Below are positions 11,386-24,119 of a stretch of DNA of 64,000 bases, in pieces (the first letter of the stretch is position 1; each line of letters opens with the position of its first letter). The DNA is taken from positions 2,866,330-2,930,329 of the forward strand of contig NW_006500357.1 of NCBI RefSeq assembly GCF_000471905.2. The letters run 5' to 3'. This DNA is from Amborella trichopoda. Its lineage: Eukaryota; Streptophyta; Magnoliopsida; Amborellales; Amborellaceae. The position numbers and the translations under genes were made by a program. The notes beneath the pieces are model-generated. The model was not told where the DNA came from. It saw nothing but the letters and a program-made list of their open reading frames with translations, and searched no databases.

Positions 11386-11766
11386 TTTATCTAAAATCAC
11401 CACCTAAAGTCTCTCTCTAGCTATAAAGTTTAAAACTATCACGGCCCATCTACTCTTATTTCCAAATCGACTCATAGCCACCCAACTTCCTCTTCAAATA
11501 AAAAGCCATCTGCCCTTTTAATCTTTTCCCAACTAAAAATCTTCTTCTTGAACTCAGAACTGCCATACTGCTATAGTACTAGCCCAAAAATCCGCTCAAA
11601 CGACATTGCAAATTTGGTGGTGAAAATCAACAAAAACCAACCTCAAATCCGCCAGAAAAAAACAGCCATAAAATTGGTAAGATTTTCATTTATACTATTT
11701 TGAGAATTTGTCATAAAAACCACTAAATTGTTGGATATAGTAATATCCAAGATCACCCACATAAAA
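11386..11766. other. No feature recognised
   Basis: AT-rich spacer between the CT-rich duplication and the fold-back cluster. No coding frame or repeat was recognised beyond the short palindrome 'ggatatagtaatatcc' near 11735. Confidence 0.3.
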
Positions 11767-12287
11767 AAATCCCATAATATTGATATAGAAATTAGTAAGT
11801 TTCTAAGTTAGTTTGGATATCCCTAGAAGTCTAACTAGAATAAAACTCCTAGTTATATCTTACCACTGAGATATATATATATAACATCAATGAGATTCTT
11901 ATCTAGTATGGCATTCATATTCTTATATAAGGAATGAGGGAGGACAGAATGATTGCACCCTATTCAAGGCAACCATATGGGAAAGGTGACCTCTTCATTG
12001 TCAATGGTGGCTCCAAATAGGTCACACTGCTTATATCATCTCTCATTCCCTATATATAAGATCATGAATCCCATACTAAATAGGAATCCCTTATATATCA
12101 CAAATATCTCAAACTTAAGATATAATCAGAGTCTTAATCTAGTTGAACCGTAATAGTTATTCCAGCTAACTTAATAGCCTTATCAATATCAATCTCAGAT
12201 AATATGGGATTTCCTAATCGGGGTGTAATGGTTATTCTAGCTAACTTAAGAAACTTATCGATATCAATCTCAGATAATATGGGATTT
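11767..12287. mobile_element. Long fold-back (MITE-like) element with duplicated right end
   Basis: The left arm (AAATCCCATAATATTGATAT onward) and the reverse complement of the right arm (ending 'gataatatgggattt' at 12212) match along most of their length, leaving a unique centre at about 11925-12050. The right terminus is then repeated: 'gttattctagctaacttaag...gataatatgggattt' ends again at 12287, a period of about 75 bp. This is the structure of a fold-back MITE followed by a terminal duplication. The 66-residue ORF at 11953 falls in it and is not credible as a gene. Confidence 0.6.
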
Positions 12288-12314
12288 AGATATCAAAATC
12301 ACCTGCTCATTATG

Positions 12315-12816
12315 CCAACGGTTGTATAGTAGTATAATGCAATAATCTTCTAAACCATGTTAGAGACATTTGTTTGACACAAATTTTTTCTTTTAACTCT
12401 AACAAACAATCACAAAAAAAAAAAATTGAAAAAATGTTGTAGAAAGTGTTTTTCTATCCCAATTATTATAAGCCGTCCATTTTAGTGAGAAGGTTTAGAT
12501 ATAGGCCTCATAAGGATTTTTTTATTCTCAAAATTTTTATATAGCGTTATCATCATTAGGTTAACAATGATAAACAATCAAAAAGTGATTTTGAATTTGT
12601 CAATGCCTAGATCTTGAAATTCACCAAATGGACAGTCGAGATTCATTGTTGGAAAGTACTAATTTTGACCATATCTAGGGTGCAAATTGAATTTTGCTTT
12701 TTATAAGATTGATTATGAGGATGAAAAGAATGTGTAAGCAAAATTAGGGTCATGCAAATGCCAAAAACATGGTTTTTTAGAGGTTTGGTGGCATTACACT
12801 ATAATACAACCGTTGG
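12315..12816. mobile_element. MITE-like element with about 50-bp inverted ends
   Basis: Left end 'ccaacggttgtatagtag', right end reverse complement 'ccaacggttgtattatag'. The inverted similarity continues through 'taatgc' and 'ctaaaccatgt' for about 50 bp. The 502-bp element is AT-rich with no coding capacity. It abuts the next fold-back, separated only by a TA run. Confidence 0.65.
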
Positions 12817-12833
12817 ACTATATATATATATAT

Positions 12834-13067
12834 GGAATTGTCTATAGGGAGATCATTTCTCTTTTGTACATAGAATTCACAATCATTCGTGTCCTTTAAA
12901 TTTTAAAATGGGTGGTTCAAAGAGTATCATTGAATATATACAAAGGTTCAAAAATAATTTCTCGGACTTCGTGACTTACCTTAAGTCGTCCAATTTTATA
13001 TCTAATAAGTATAAATGATCGTGACCCCCATGTACAAAAGATAAATGGTCTCTCTGTAGACAATCCC
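12834..13067. mobile_element. Small MITE with 37-bp terminal inverted repeats
   Basis: The left end (12834-12870) and the reverse complement of the right end (13031-13067) match at 32 of 37 positions and share 'ctcttttgtaca'/'atcttttgtaca' at their inner edge. It sits in a TA-repeat context ('tatatatatatat' before, 'tatatag' after), consistent with a TA target site. Length 234 bp, no coding capacity. Confidence 0.7.
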
Positions 13068-13123
13068 TATATAGAAAAAACCTAAAAAACACCAAATAGG
13101 AAAAATGCTATACTGTTTCGCCA

Positions 13124-13276
13124 CCGCCATGTATTTGCTATGTCCATGGCGGTTTATTGAACGGACCCGCAACGGACGGCGCACTGTCCGTTGTGGTTCT
13201 ACAAGAATTTTTGGACTGCCACGGACCTAGTATGTCCATGATTGTACTGGCACGGACATGCTAAATCCATGGCGGT
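13124..13276. mobile_element. GC-richer palindromic element
   Basis: A 153-bp imperfect palindrome flanked by 'ccgccatg' on the left and 'ccatggcgg' on the right. The arms contain repeated 'atgtccatggcgg' and 'acggacatgctaaatcc' motifs and a central 'ggac...gtcc' around 13176-13200. It is markedly GC-richer than its neighbours, which supports a separate origin. Confidence 0.5.
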
Positions 13277-13579
13277 CGAGAAATATACACCGCCCGATTT
13301 TTTCAAACTGTGATGAGCCTATGGGTAAAAACACTATTCATTTTCACCCATAGACATTGTGTAGATGCTTCCATCCATCCATCCATATATATATATGGAA
13401 TCATCTACCCAACCCTTTGGGCGAGATGCTACAGTGATCTCGCCCTTATTGCCATCGAATCATTTTTTTTTAATAGAAGAAACATAAGATTGATTTCAAT
13501 CTCAAACAAGGGCTCCAAATTAAGTCACCACATTGCATTCAAATTAGTCACCCCCTCCAAGATTAACTATACCCGATAA

Positions 13580-14353
13580 TTCCATAGAGGCATGGACTAT
13601 TAAATCTAGTGTTTCAAGTGATTTATGTTATTTTGTTTTAACTCTTTTGAAATTGGCCATAGGTGAACCAAATATATTATAGGGAGATATGTCAAACTAC
13701 CTATATGAGATGTGCTATACAACATTTATCCACTTGCAATTATATCAATTCATGATCGTGTAGTTAAATATACTTGATTGTTCATCGAAGGGTGCAGTAA
13801 ATTTCCTTATATTTTTGAATGACTTTAAGCAATTGCACGCCGTAAAACCTCCCCAGCAATGAGTATATTTGTCCATAGAACCAATGCATCATAGTACGGT
13901 TCTTATAGAGGCGCAACAAATAATTTTAGGAGTATCAGAAAAGTAAAATTGTTTCAGGCGGACTGGACTGCATTTCTACATTATCTTATAGAAGTGCCAC
14001 AATTAATTTTAGGAATATCAGAAAAGGATAATTGTTTCATGCAGGCTAGACTGCATTACTACAATATGCTTTTCAGAGGTATAAAGCATTCGTTTTAGAG
14101 ATGGAAGCAAAGAGGTGGTCTATCGAAAAACAACGGTCCAAATGTTTTCTTAATATAATTATTAGTTCTAGTTTTCAATTTTTATTTTCCATATGCATGA
14201 TCTCTATGTTAAAGATAGAACAAATTGTATTTTAAAATATATTTATTGACAAGCTTACATTTGTTCAATATTTCGGCTGGCCGCATAGAAACTGTGTCCA
14301 TTAAAAAATACCAGCTAATACGAACATCCAAGAGTCGCCACTAAGATTGCATG
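13580..14353. other. No feature recognised
   Basis: AT-rich spacer. Two short similar stretches ('ataattttaggagtatcagaaaag' type, near 13920 and 14005) form a weak about 85-bp direct repeat. No coding frame is supported. Confidence 0.3.
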
Positions 14354-14690
14354 AGCTCAATGTGTTATCGGGCTCCTATATTCCTATAAAAATTGAAGGA
14401 AAAAACAGAATTAACGAAAAAAGAGATATAAAAAACTTTTTTTGGGTTTTTAAACTCTATTAAAAATCTCACTAAAACCAAAATTAACAAGAAAACGACA
14501 ATGAAAAGACTCTACCATTTAAAAGGGTTGGTTCCTCCCTCTTCCTCCTCCAAAACCTCTCTCTGTAAACGAGGGATTAGGCCCCAAAACCCTATTGCAG
14601 AGACGTATATTCAACTCATTTCATTCATTTGATGTATTCCTGTTTATGTTGGTTTTGATTTCATTGGTTTCATTTCACGAAAATTTAAGA
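14354..14690 (+). repeat. Orphan extra copy of the CAF1 promoter/5'-UTR region
   Basis: This stretch matches 14700-15630 in order: 'gttatcgggctcctat', 'aaaagagatat', 'aaaagactctaccattt', the leader end 'attgcagagacgtatattca' and the start of the 5'-UTR intron. Its CT tract is very short. It stops after 'cacgaaaattta', where unit 2 of the duplication begins anew. No CAF1 coding sequence follows, so it is a truncated fragment from an aborted or unequal exchange. Confidence 0.75.
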
Positions 14691-14893
14691 AATACAGCCA
14701 ATGCATTATCGGGCTCTTAAACACCAATGAAAATTACACGAAAAAACAGAACTAACCAAAAAAGAGATATGAAAATCTTTTTTAGGGTTCTTAAACTCCA
14801 ATAAAAATCTCACAAAAACCAAAATTAACAAAAAAAGGAATATGAAAAGACTTTGCCATTTAAAAGGGTTGGTTCCTCCCTCTACCTCATCCA

Positions 14894-14896
<3 letters not shown>

Positions 14897-14967
<71 letters not shown>

Positions 14968-15491
14968 NNNNNNNNNNNNNNNNNNNNNNNNNNNNNNNNN
15001 NNNNNNNNNNNNNNNNNNNNNNNNNNNNNNNNNNNNNNNNNNNNNNNNNNNNNNNNNNNNNNNNNNNNNNNNNNNNNNNNNNNNNNNNNNNNNNNNNNNN
15101 NNNNNNNNNNNNNNNNNNNNNNNNNNNNNNNNNNNNNNNNNNNNNNNNNNNNNNNNNNNNNNNNNNNNNNNNNNNNNNNNNNNNNNNNNNNNNNNNNNNN
15201 NNNNNNNNNNNNNNNNNNNNNNNNNNNNNNNNNNNNNNNNNNNNNNNNNNNNNNNNNNNNNNNNNNNNNNNNNNNNNNNNNNNNNNNNNNNNNNNNNNNN
15301 NNNNNNNNNNNNNNNNNNNNNNNNNNNNNNNNNNNNNNNNNNNNNNNNNNNNNNNNNNNNNNNNNNNNNNNNNNNNNNNNNNNNNNNNNNNNNNNNNNNN
15401 NNNNNNNNNNNNNNNNNNNNNNNNNNNNNNNNNNNNNNNNNNNNNNNNNNNNNNNNNNNNNNNNNNNNNNNNNNNNNNNNNNNNNNNNNNN

Positions 15492-15524
<33 letters not shown>
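14897..15524 (+). repeat. (CT)n microsatellite in the CAF1 leader, interrupted by assembly gap
   Basis: A pure CT run from about 14897 to 14967 meets 524 N (14968-15491) and resumes as CT until about 15524. The same place in unit 3 (about 24038-24054) has only a short CT stretch. The reading frames that cross it (Ser-Leu or Arg-Glu repeats) are artefacts. The N length is a scaffold estimate, so the microsatellite length is unknown. Confidence 0.9.
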
Positions 15525-15527
<3 letters not shown>

Positions 15528-15590
15528 GAGGGATTGGACCCCAACACCCTATTGCAGAGATATATATTCAACTCGTTTCATTCATCTGAG

Positions 15591-15969
15591 GTATTGTTGT
15601 TTATATTGGTTTAGATTTCATTGGTTTCATTCCACGAAAATTTAATTTTCATTTGATTCTTTGCTCATTTGTATGCTTCACTCTAATTTTTTACTCTCTT
15701 TAGATGGTTTAATGGGAATTTTGCGTTAGTTGAATGAAATGCTTTCTGTATGTCTTTATTTCACCTTCTTTTCCCTTTATTCTGTTTCTGATGCATCTTT
15801 TACTAATTTTCATGCTGCTGTCGTTGTCAAAATGCTTTCTGAAAGGCTATCTCAAGCCAAATTTTCACCTTAATTTTCTTTTGGAGGCTTTTTATTCTTT
15901 TTTTTGCGCCTCCTTGTAATGTACATTCTGTTTCACAAACTTAAACCCATCTTTTATACCAACTTTCAG
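15591..15969 (+). other. Predicted 5'-UTR intron of CAF1 copy 2
   Basis: GT follows 'cattcatctgag' at 15591 and the pyrimidine-rich end 'ccaactttcag' closes at 15969, two bases before the ATG. The identical layout is found in unit 3 (24120-24498), where the intron has the same length, 379 bp. Conserved splice ends and high T content support a real leader intron inherited from the active ancestor. Confidence 0.65.
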
Positions 15970-15971
15970 TA

Positions 15972-16754
15972 ATGGCTGACATACTTATCATCGATGTATG
16001 GGCTGATAATGTACATAAAGAGTTCACGAGAATTCGTGATGTTTTTCAACGATATCCTTACATTGCATTCGATACTGAATTCCCTGGCTTTGTTCATCCC
16101 TCTAACAGTCGTGCAGGTGCAGAAATCTACTATGGGCATAATAAAGCCAATGTGGATTCCCTAAAACTTATACAAGTGGGCCTTACATTTGATGATGAAT
16201 TTGGTTCGCTACCAACAAATCAATATGGTCAACAGATAGCCTTGCAAATAAATTTATGTGACTTTGACCCTTCCTGGGATCGATATTCAATGGAGGCGAT
16301 GAATATATTACGTATTTCAGGTATTGATTTTGAGAAGAATCACACTAAAGGTGTAACTTCTCAAACACTAGCTGACTCCCTCGCATCTGCTCGGCTGGTT
16401 TCAAACCCTCCTGTTCATTGGGTCACATTTCATGGTACCTACGATACGGCCTATCTTGTCAAGCTTTTGAATAGTTGCACTCTCTTGCCGGATGCATTAT
16501 CGACTTTTCTCTCGATGGTTAATAGGATATTTCCTAACTTTTACGATGCAAAGCACATGGTTCACCACCATTACGTATAGATAGGGGGTCTTTCGAAACT
16601 AGCAAGGGACATGGGGGTACAGAGTTCTGCACTCAATATGCACCAAGCAGGGGCCGATAGTGTGGTTACAGCCATGGAATTTTTCGTTCTCAAGAAGCGT
16701 GTCATTAAAAGGGGTTGTGTTGGTGAGTGCAACAGATTGCTATATGGTTTGTAG
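15972..16754 (+). pseudogene. CAF1-type deadenylase, copy 2, single nonsense codon
   Basis: Full-length 260-codon frame of a CCR4-NOT deadenylase, broken only by TAG at codon 203 (16578-16580), where copy 3 has TGG. Motif I is intact in 'IAFDTEFPGF' (D34, E36), motif II in 'FHGTYDTAYL' (D158). The last motif, 'HQAGADSVV' with H224 and D229, lies after the stop, so the 202-residue product would lack a catalytic residue and the C-terminal 58 residues. Length and single coding exon fit plant CAF1 proteins (about 270 residues). The ATG follows the leader intron directly. TGG-ACA has become TAG-ATA here, two transitions of the type expected from cytosine deamination. Alternative: a sequence error, or a transcribed truncated protein with a dominant role; no evidence for either. 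Confidence 0.9.
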
Positions 16755-17471
16755 GAGAAAGAGTCATGTCTCACTATTCTCCCTCTGCCTCCATTTACAC
16801 CTTTCTCTTCACCCTCCCCTTGTCTTCCATATCTTAATAATCTCCCTATAAATCTCTCTTGTCTTTCTATTATGTGTGCTGGTCTTACCATTCTTTTCGG
16901 TTCTATTTTATTTGCCATAACTTAGAATCCTCCCTCTAACTCTCTCTCTCTCTATTATGTGTGTTTGGTTTTCCATCTATTTTTATCCCACTTTATCTTG
17001 CATTGCAAAATCGGATGTAGGTTTCTTGTAGTAGATTTTTTTTAAATGAAGTTTGGTCACTGTGATTGAAAGGTTTCTATGTATGACTGAATGAAAAGTG
17101 GAGTTGTTTAGTATCCGTTTATAATTTGATACTATTGCGGGTGAAATGGATAGGGTTTGAACAAGTTAAAAGGTTTCTTAGGTTTCTATAGAGTTTATTT
17201 GTGTTGAAAAATGGGGCTAATGAAAAAGTTTGAACAAGTTAAAAGATTTGGGAAACAATTGAATAAAAACCGAAAGTGGAGAGGAGTAAAATCAAGTATG
17301 AGATATGTGAAATGGGTTTATGACACCTTTTTTTTTATTTTATTTTATATTTAACTAGGGCAATATTCAAACCTACCAGCTTCAACTACAAAACAATGGA
17401 TGGTGCTCCCAAAACCTATGAAAATTTTTAGCCAGGTTACCATATAAGCAATTAATGACAACATTTTTTTA

Positions 17472-17877
17472 TGGAAAAAGTTTATATAAGGTTGCAACCT
17501 TAGAATGTAGAACTACGGTTACACTTCAAAATCCATCAGAAAAGGTTGTTTTAAAGTTGGAAAGCCCTGTGATTGATCATCTCGACATGTCGAGAAATAT
17601 GATTATGAAAAATAAAAAAAATTTGAGTCTCAAAAATAGTGCATCTTACAACATATTGTCTACACCGTCCATTTTCAAGATTTTCATATGTTCATAGATC
17701 TATTTGATTTTAGCCATTTTTGGATTTCAAATTTTTTAATTAGATATAAAAATAGATTTTGAGGTAATCTTAAGAACATTTTATATCAAAATTACCTATT
17801 ATAATAAAATTTGAAGGTGCACCTTAGTTGAATTGTTTAAGGTTGAAACTTTGTGGAAACCACACCCTTATTTTAAA
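17472..17877. mobile_element. MITE-like element, family A, unit 2
   Basis: Positional equivalent of the copy at 1361-1757, with the same ends ('ataaggttgcaacctta' on the left, 'cacaccctta' on the right). Being at the same place in both units, it was present before unit 1 and unit 2 separated. Unit 3 lacks it at the corresponding place. Confidence 0.6.
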
Positions 17878-19149
17878 AGGACAAATATGAGGTTAGCCCA
17901 CGAGCTGACAGCTACCGTAAATGCCCAAGATCCCAGCTTGAATCTCGGCCGATCTGACGATCACGATTTCATTTCGTAATATCATTTTAATATTTTTATA
18001 AAAATCAAAATCACCTAAAAGTTTAGGCGTTCATTCTTCTCATCAAGGAACACCTAATAAAAATATTAAAAAATAAATTGATTAAAATCTCTCTCTCTAT
18101 TATGTGTGCTGGTTTTACCATCCATTTCGATCCTACTCTTTTTCCCATAACTCATTATCCTCCCTCTAACTATATCTATCAATTATGTGTGCTGGGTTTT
18201 CCATCTATTTTGATCCCACTTTATCGTGCATTGCATAATGGGAGTTTGTTGAAAATGGAGTTTGATCACTGTGAATGAAAACTTTCTATGTATGACAATG
18301 AATGAGAAGTGGAGTCAAAATTTGATACTATTGCAGGTGAAATGGATAGGGTTTGAACATGTTAAAAGGTTTTTAAGGTTTCTATAGAGTCTATTTATGT
18401 TGAAAAATGGGGCCAATGGAAAAGTTTGAACAAGTTAAATGATTTGGGAGAACAATTGAAAAAAATCCGAAAGTAGAGAGTAAAATCAACTATGAGATAT
18501 GTGAAATGGGTTTTTGTCCCCATATCCTTATCCTGAACTCTTTGTTTTAAAATGATATTTAAGTTGGTCACTGTGAATGAAAAGTTTCTATGTATGACAA
18601 TGAATGAAATGTGGAGTTAAAATTTGATACTATTGCAAGTGAAATGGATAGGGTTTGGACATGTTAAAAGGTTTTTAAGGTTTCTATAGAGTCTATTTGT
18701 GTTAAAAAATGGGGCCAATGGAAAAGTTTGAACAAGTTAAAAGATTTGGGAGAATGAATAAAATTCGAAAGTAGAGAGGAGTAAAATCAAATATGAGATA
18801 TGTGAAATGGGTTTTTGTCCCCATATCCTTATCCTGAACTCTTTTTTTTAAAATGATATTTAAGTTGGGCAATATTAAAACATACCAGCTTCTACTACAA
18901 AACAATGGATGGCACTCCCAAAAACTATGAAAAGTTTTGGCCAGGTTACCACATAAGTAACTAATGACAACATTATTTTAAAGGGAAAAAAATATGAGGT
19001 TAGCCCACTAGCTGACAACTACAGTGTATGTTCAAGAGCCCAGATTGAATCCAGGCTGATCTGATGATTACAATTTCATTTCGTAATATAATTTAATTAT
19101 TTTTATAAAAATCGAAATCAAATAAAATTTTAGGTGTTAATTATAGTCA

Positions 19150-20970
19150 TCAAGGTGCACCTAATAAAAATATTAAAAAATAACTCGCAAAAAAAAATTG
19201 ATTAAAATACCTCAGAAAGTTTCAGTGGTATTTTGATGAATTTATTTTTTATGAATTAGCTTGTTAATATTTTTCTTAGATTCTCCTATTTTTAAATAAT
19301 TGACGCTCAAAATTTGAAGTGATTTTAGGCTTCTAAATTAAAATTCAAATACGAAATGCAATTGAAATTTCAAAATTACAGAAGCACTTTATCTTTTACT
19401 AGAGACTATAATCCACACACACTTTCTCAAACTGATCCAATAGTTCCCATGACCCAGAATCTGTTGCAAGCGTTTATGATTGGGCTACCAAAGTCATCCA
19501 ATAGGAAAAAGGATACAATCCTAATGTATGGATTATAAGTTCCCCTCAAGGACAAGTACAAGGTCATACAAACATGTATACACACATCACACATGATACC
19601 TATGGGGGTCATTGGTCGGGCTTGGATCTATCGCACTCAGGCTCCCTCAAGGGCCCGGATTCGATTGACCTCCTCTCGAACAACCGCCCGGCCTCACGAG
19701 CGTGTATGCAGCCCGTGTGTCACATACGGATAGGTATGTCCAACTATGAGACGATTTTAAAGCGATGACGAGATGAACTCGAGCACCTACCTCACCGTGG
19801 TTTGAGTTTGTGGGATAAACCAGGGCTATTGCCCTCTTAGATCAATGAACGAAAGCCCTCCGACTGTCAAAAAGCACGGTTTGAATTTGGCTCCTTCTCT
19901 AAACTCATCACTTCACCTGAACTCTCGCTCAAAAGCTGCTAGTGAAATCTAAATAAAAAATACTCCATGATTCCCTTTTATAGATTGCCCAATCGCTCAT
20001 AATTCAGTACGACAAGGTGGTCATCATTTGACTCCCCAAGAAAATCAAGGATCAAACTCCTAAATCATTATTGCTTTTAGAAAACCATTATTGATTTGCA
20101 CAATTTCAATAAATGTTTACTAAAAATATTTGTCACTAACGATTACGAACTACTCCAACGGATGTGAAGAAGTGGCCTCACCATATTGCCTAAATCCAAA
20201 AAGTAAGTAGTCATCTCATTATGATTATTCCAATGCTACGAAGAGTGAACGTCACAAATGAGTTTCACTATATTGGAGAGAGCAAAAGATTTCATCTTTT
20301 CAATGCAGGAAGTACACCAAATGTCGTGAAAAATAAATATTACATTTACGACCTAGAACTGTGCAAGCATTAATTCGGCCTCATGAGTCCCAATGATTCT
20401 CAAATTTTGGGAAGCCTCGTCTACCATTATACAGGTATTTCTGGATGCCACACATTCCTTCTCATTCACATTATATACACTTTCAAAAATCCAATTCTAC
20501 TCCTAAGAAGTCAAGCACGACAAGTGCCAGATTCAAACTAAGTTTGAACCCACATGACCATAAGTTGAATACTATGACAGCGAAGAGCTAGGGATAACAT
20601 TTAAATGATCCCAACTCTATATCATTGACCGTTTGATTCACTCATCATAAACCCTCCGATCAATCAATGCTTTATTATACTTTCCTCGGGCACATGCCCA
20701 CATATATTCCTACACATATCCAAAATGTTCAATAACTTATGCACTCCTATACATAAGATGCATGATGTTAGCCTTTCCTTTCTCATTCCTTCTATCTATT
20801 GTTGGTAAAAAGTACCCCTCATCCTTCTCTCAAGATCATGAAGATGGAAGCAATGTGGCACGTTTTCGATAAAACAAATTTTATACTTGCCGGAGAGGCA
20901 AAGTTGACAGAAGCATTAAACATCTCTAACACGTTGTACCAAATGTTACAAGATAAGGCATGATGTTACA
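19150..20970. other. Non-coding block conserved between units, unit 2
   Basis: Counterpart of 3060-4880. It differs by scattered substitutions (for example 'gacaccccaaa' versus 'gactccccaag') until about 20588, after which it is identical to unit 1. No gene supported. Confidence 0.4.
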
Positions 20971-21543
20971 TGTTGTCACGATTGGATGAACATCTAGACC
21001 CCACTCAAGGACGTGATCATCGTGCAAATATATGAATCACTTTATCAACTAGACATGCAAACCATTATAAAACCACTGGGCACAATTACAAACTGCCAAC
21101 CAAAGCTACTGGAAGCTTATAAATAAACAGTATAGTAAGCCTCTGAGGAGTGGATGGTCTGTAGATACACACCCTGCTATGAAGATTTAGCAGTCCTATA
21201 TCAGTAGCTATCGAACAAGAAGATCCTATATAGACAAAGGACATATCTTGTACCACCTTCAATTATTGGTGAATTCATTTGTAACAGATTAAATATTGGT
21301 TTTCACTTCTCCATTGTATGAGATAGTGAATATAGAAACCTTTGAATTTATTGACCCAAAATTAAATAAAGCTTTGTACGTGGAGAGTGTTGTTTGAAGT
21401 CTTCTTGGTTGTTTTATGCATTTATTCCCTGCATTCGACTTAAGATCACGCCAAACACCTGGTTGGCCAGATTTTCTAAGAAAGCTTGTATTTAAGAGGT
21501 TTCGTGGATTTTGTTTATGCTAGGACCTTTTCCCCCTACCACA
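20971..21543. mobile_element. Possible solo LTR, unit 2 copy
   Basis: Identical to 4884-5456 by eye. TG...CA ends, late AATAAA-like signal, no visible flanking duplication. See the unit 1 copy for the reasoning and its weakness. Confidence 0.3.
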
Positions 21544-24119
21544 TTAAGCAGAGGTAATGATTTTCCTTATCGGTGATATGATGACTCGAGGAATGGCCAC
21601 ATACCCCAGAGCTCCATGGACTCTATCGTTTTGACCCTTGGCCTGCTGGTCCATATCTTAGTATGAATCATGGAACAAGACATTAAACAGGGAGTGGTTC
21701 TCCTCACAAACACAATTTCAACGATTAGCCTGAGGGTCAATAAGCTCCTGAAGGATTGCCCGGGGTCGAATCCTTAACTTTTAGGGCATTCCTAGCTACA
21801 CAAATCTCATGGTCCAGGGTCACCCTATGAGGTTCAATGGGACCAGCTATACGAAGGTTAAGATATCTAACTATGGACTGACCTAAGAGACTCAGGTCTT
21901 GGTCATAAGACTATGACATGGTAGCATATTGACCACTAGGTTTTCCTAATTTGGGCTTGAACAAGACAATGGATTAATTGGCCGAATCGACTCAAACAAC
22001 AGACATCTTTCTAACCCAAGTTAATACACACCGCATAAAAAGGTCTGAAAAGACTAGGCCTAGGTTATAAGGTACAACTGAGTTCAAGGTGATGCTCCCA
22101 ACTAAGAAAAAACCGAAATGCAGTTGGGTTCAGGGTACGCCCATGTAGATCCTGAGCTAACCTTAATGGTACTGCTATAAGGTCCTACCATTGGGGTGCT
22201 TTTGGGGCAAGGAATTCTGGAGTGGTGCGCACAGTTAAAGTTGCATGATTCCCATTCATCCCAACTCTTAGAAGCTGGGTGCTCTTTTCAATGTCAATGC
22301 CACCTTGGGTGTTTTTGAAAATCTGAAATGGTTTTTTGGTAACTCTCAGTGAGAGGTGTGGAAAATAACCTGTGCGTGGTTGCAAAGGTATGACAACAAG
22401 CAATTTCAAGCTATCTAACAATTTTAATGTGAATGAAAATTATGGATATAAAAGAAGTTCCTTTCTTTCATCTTTTGTTTTTTGAATTTCTCCATAACAA
22501 GACCCAGAAAGCAGGGAACAGGGGTTGCAATGGGAAGGACAGAAACCATGTGGAAAATTATGTGTTTTTAATAACTAGGAGTTTTAGTTTAGTCCAAAGC
22601 CCCTGGTGTATGTCTTATTTTGCTATTTTTTGTTTGTTTGTTTTTGTAGTATATCTATGCATAATTCCATAGACTTCTAAAAGGTGTTTATGTGGAAAAA
22701 TTTAACTCAACAACACCATGGTGGTGCCATCTACTTGTAGGCAAATCTCGATAAGATTTCTGCATGAAATCCCTCTAATTTATGCCCTAAATTAATTAAA
22801 TTTAGTAAATTCAATATAGATTGCAGGGACAACTAAATTACAATATGGGAACAGATTAACCTTGGGAGACCAATTCCTTTTCGAATCGCTGGCAGTGCCG
22901 ACTAATCTTTTGAGCTAAAACAAATATTTCTTAGGTAATTTAAAGGAGACAAATCAGAAAAAAAAATATTGATTACACTACTGGTCGAAGAAACCCAAAA
23001 CCCAAAGTGGTAGCATGGTTTGCTTTACACGCTTACTTTCTCCTTCTTCAAAGAATTTTGCTAAAATTGTCGTCGTTTGTTATATTGATCTAAGGTGAAC
23101 CACCTTTCCATGGTTTATGTGCCAAGAACCTTGTGTTTGACCTTGACCAAGGTTCTCTAGTGTTTTCATGGCTATATCTGATGAAGCTAGAGGATTTTGT
23201 TTGGCCTAAGTCTAGGGCTTCCTCTCTCTCGATCTCTCTGGTTCTCTAATCTCTCTAGGGTATGCAAACTTTCTTTTAATTCATTTGAGATGCTATATTT
23301 TAGATAGATTGCTAACGTGACTTGAATTCAAGACCATTATAATCTTATATAAGTTCTTATTGTTCCTATTCTGGGTATAATCCTAAGGGATTTAGGCCTC
23401 CTAATAAAGTATCTTTTAGGCACGTTTGATAAGTGAGGGATTCTGGACGTGGGAGTTGAACAAAGTTGATATTATCAAATGGAAGCCACAAATTGGAAGG
23501 GAGGCCTTCCACGAGGCATTTTTTTATTTAACCTTCAAAATGGATGCTTTTTTCCAAGACCGCCCTTCCAAAATAAAGTGATGGAAAGGTGGTATTCCAT
23601 AATTTTTGGGAGACTCCCTCTTACTCCCAAAATGTCCACACGTCAAAGTTAGAGAATAGGATTACAGGTGAGGGTACCGAAAGGTTTGTGAAGTTAGCGA
23701 AGTCCAAAATGGATTATTAGGGTATTTTAGATTGTTTTTCTTAGGGTTTTATGAAATAATCAGCATACATTTGGATTTTAGGGTGGTACTAAGTTTTGAA
23801 TTGTATATTCAAGGCTACGGAATTTAAGAAATAGAGCCGATGCGTTATCGGGCTCTTAAATTCCAATGAAAATTGCACGAAAAAGTAGAACTAACCAGAA
23901 AAGAGATATGAAAATCTTTTTTGGGGTTCTTAAACTCTATTAAAAATCTCACTAAAACAAAATTAACAAGAAAAGGAATATGAAAAGACTCTGCCATTTA
24001 AAAGGGTTGATTCCTCCCTCTTCCTCCTCCAAATCCTCTCTTTCTCTCTCTCTCAACGAGGGATTGGACCCCAACACCCTATTGCAGAGATATATTTCAA
24101 CTCGTTTCTTTCATCTGAG

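Larger units (their letters stand above)
14691..23828. repeat. Segmental duplication unit 2
   Basis: The complete unit runs from 'aagaaatacagccaatgc(a)ttatcggg' to the equivalent point 'aagaaatagagccgatgcg' near 23828, where unit 3 starts. It contains the CAF1 leader with the N gap, CAF1 copy 2, its flank repeats, MITE family A, the conserved non-coding block, the LTR-like segment and the fold-back. CAF1 start codons of units 2 and 3 are 8529 bp apart, subject to the unknown true size of the gap. Confidence 0.85.

Noticed and set aside
14842..15645. Long plus- and minus-strand frames with Ser-Leu or Arg-Glu repeats
   Set aside because: They cross the N gap and translate a CT/GA microsatellite; no real coding content.
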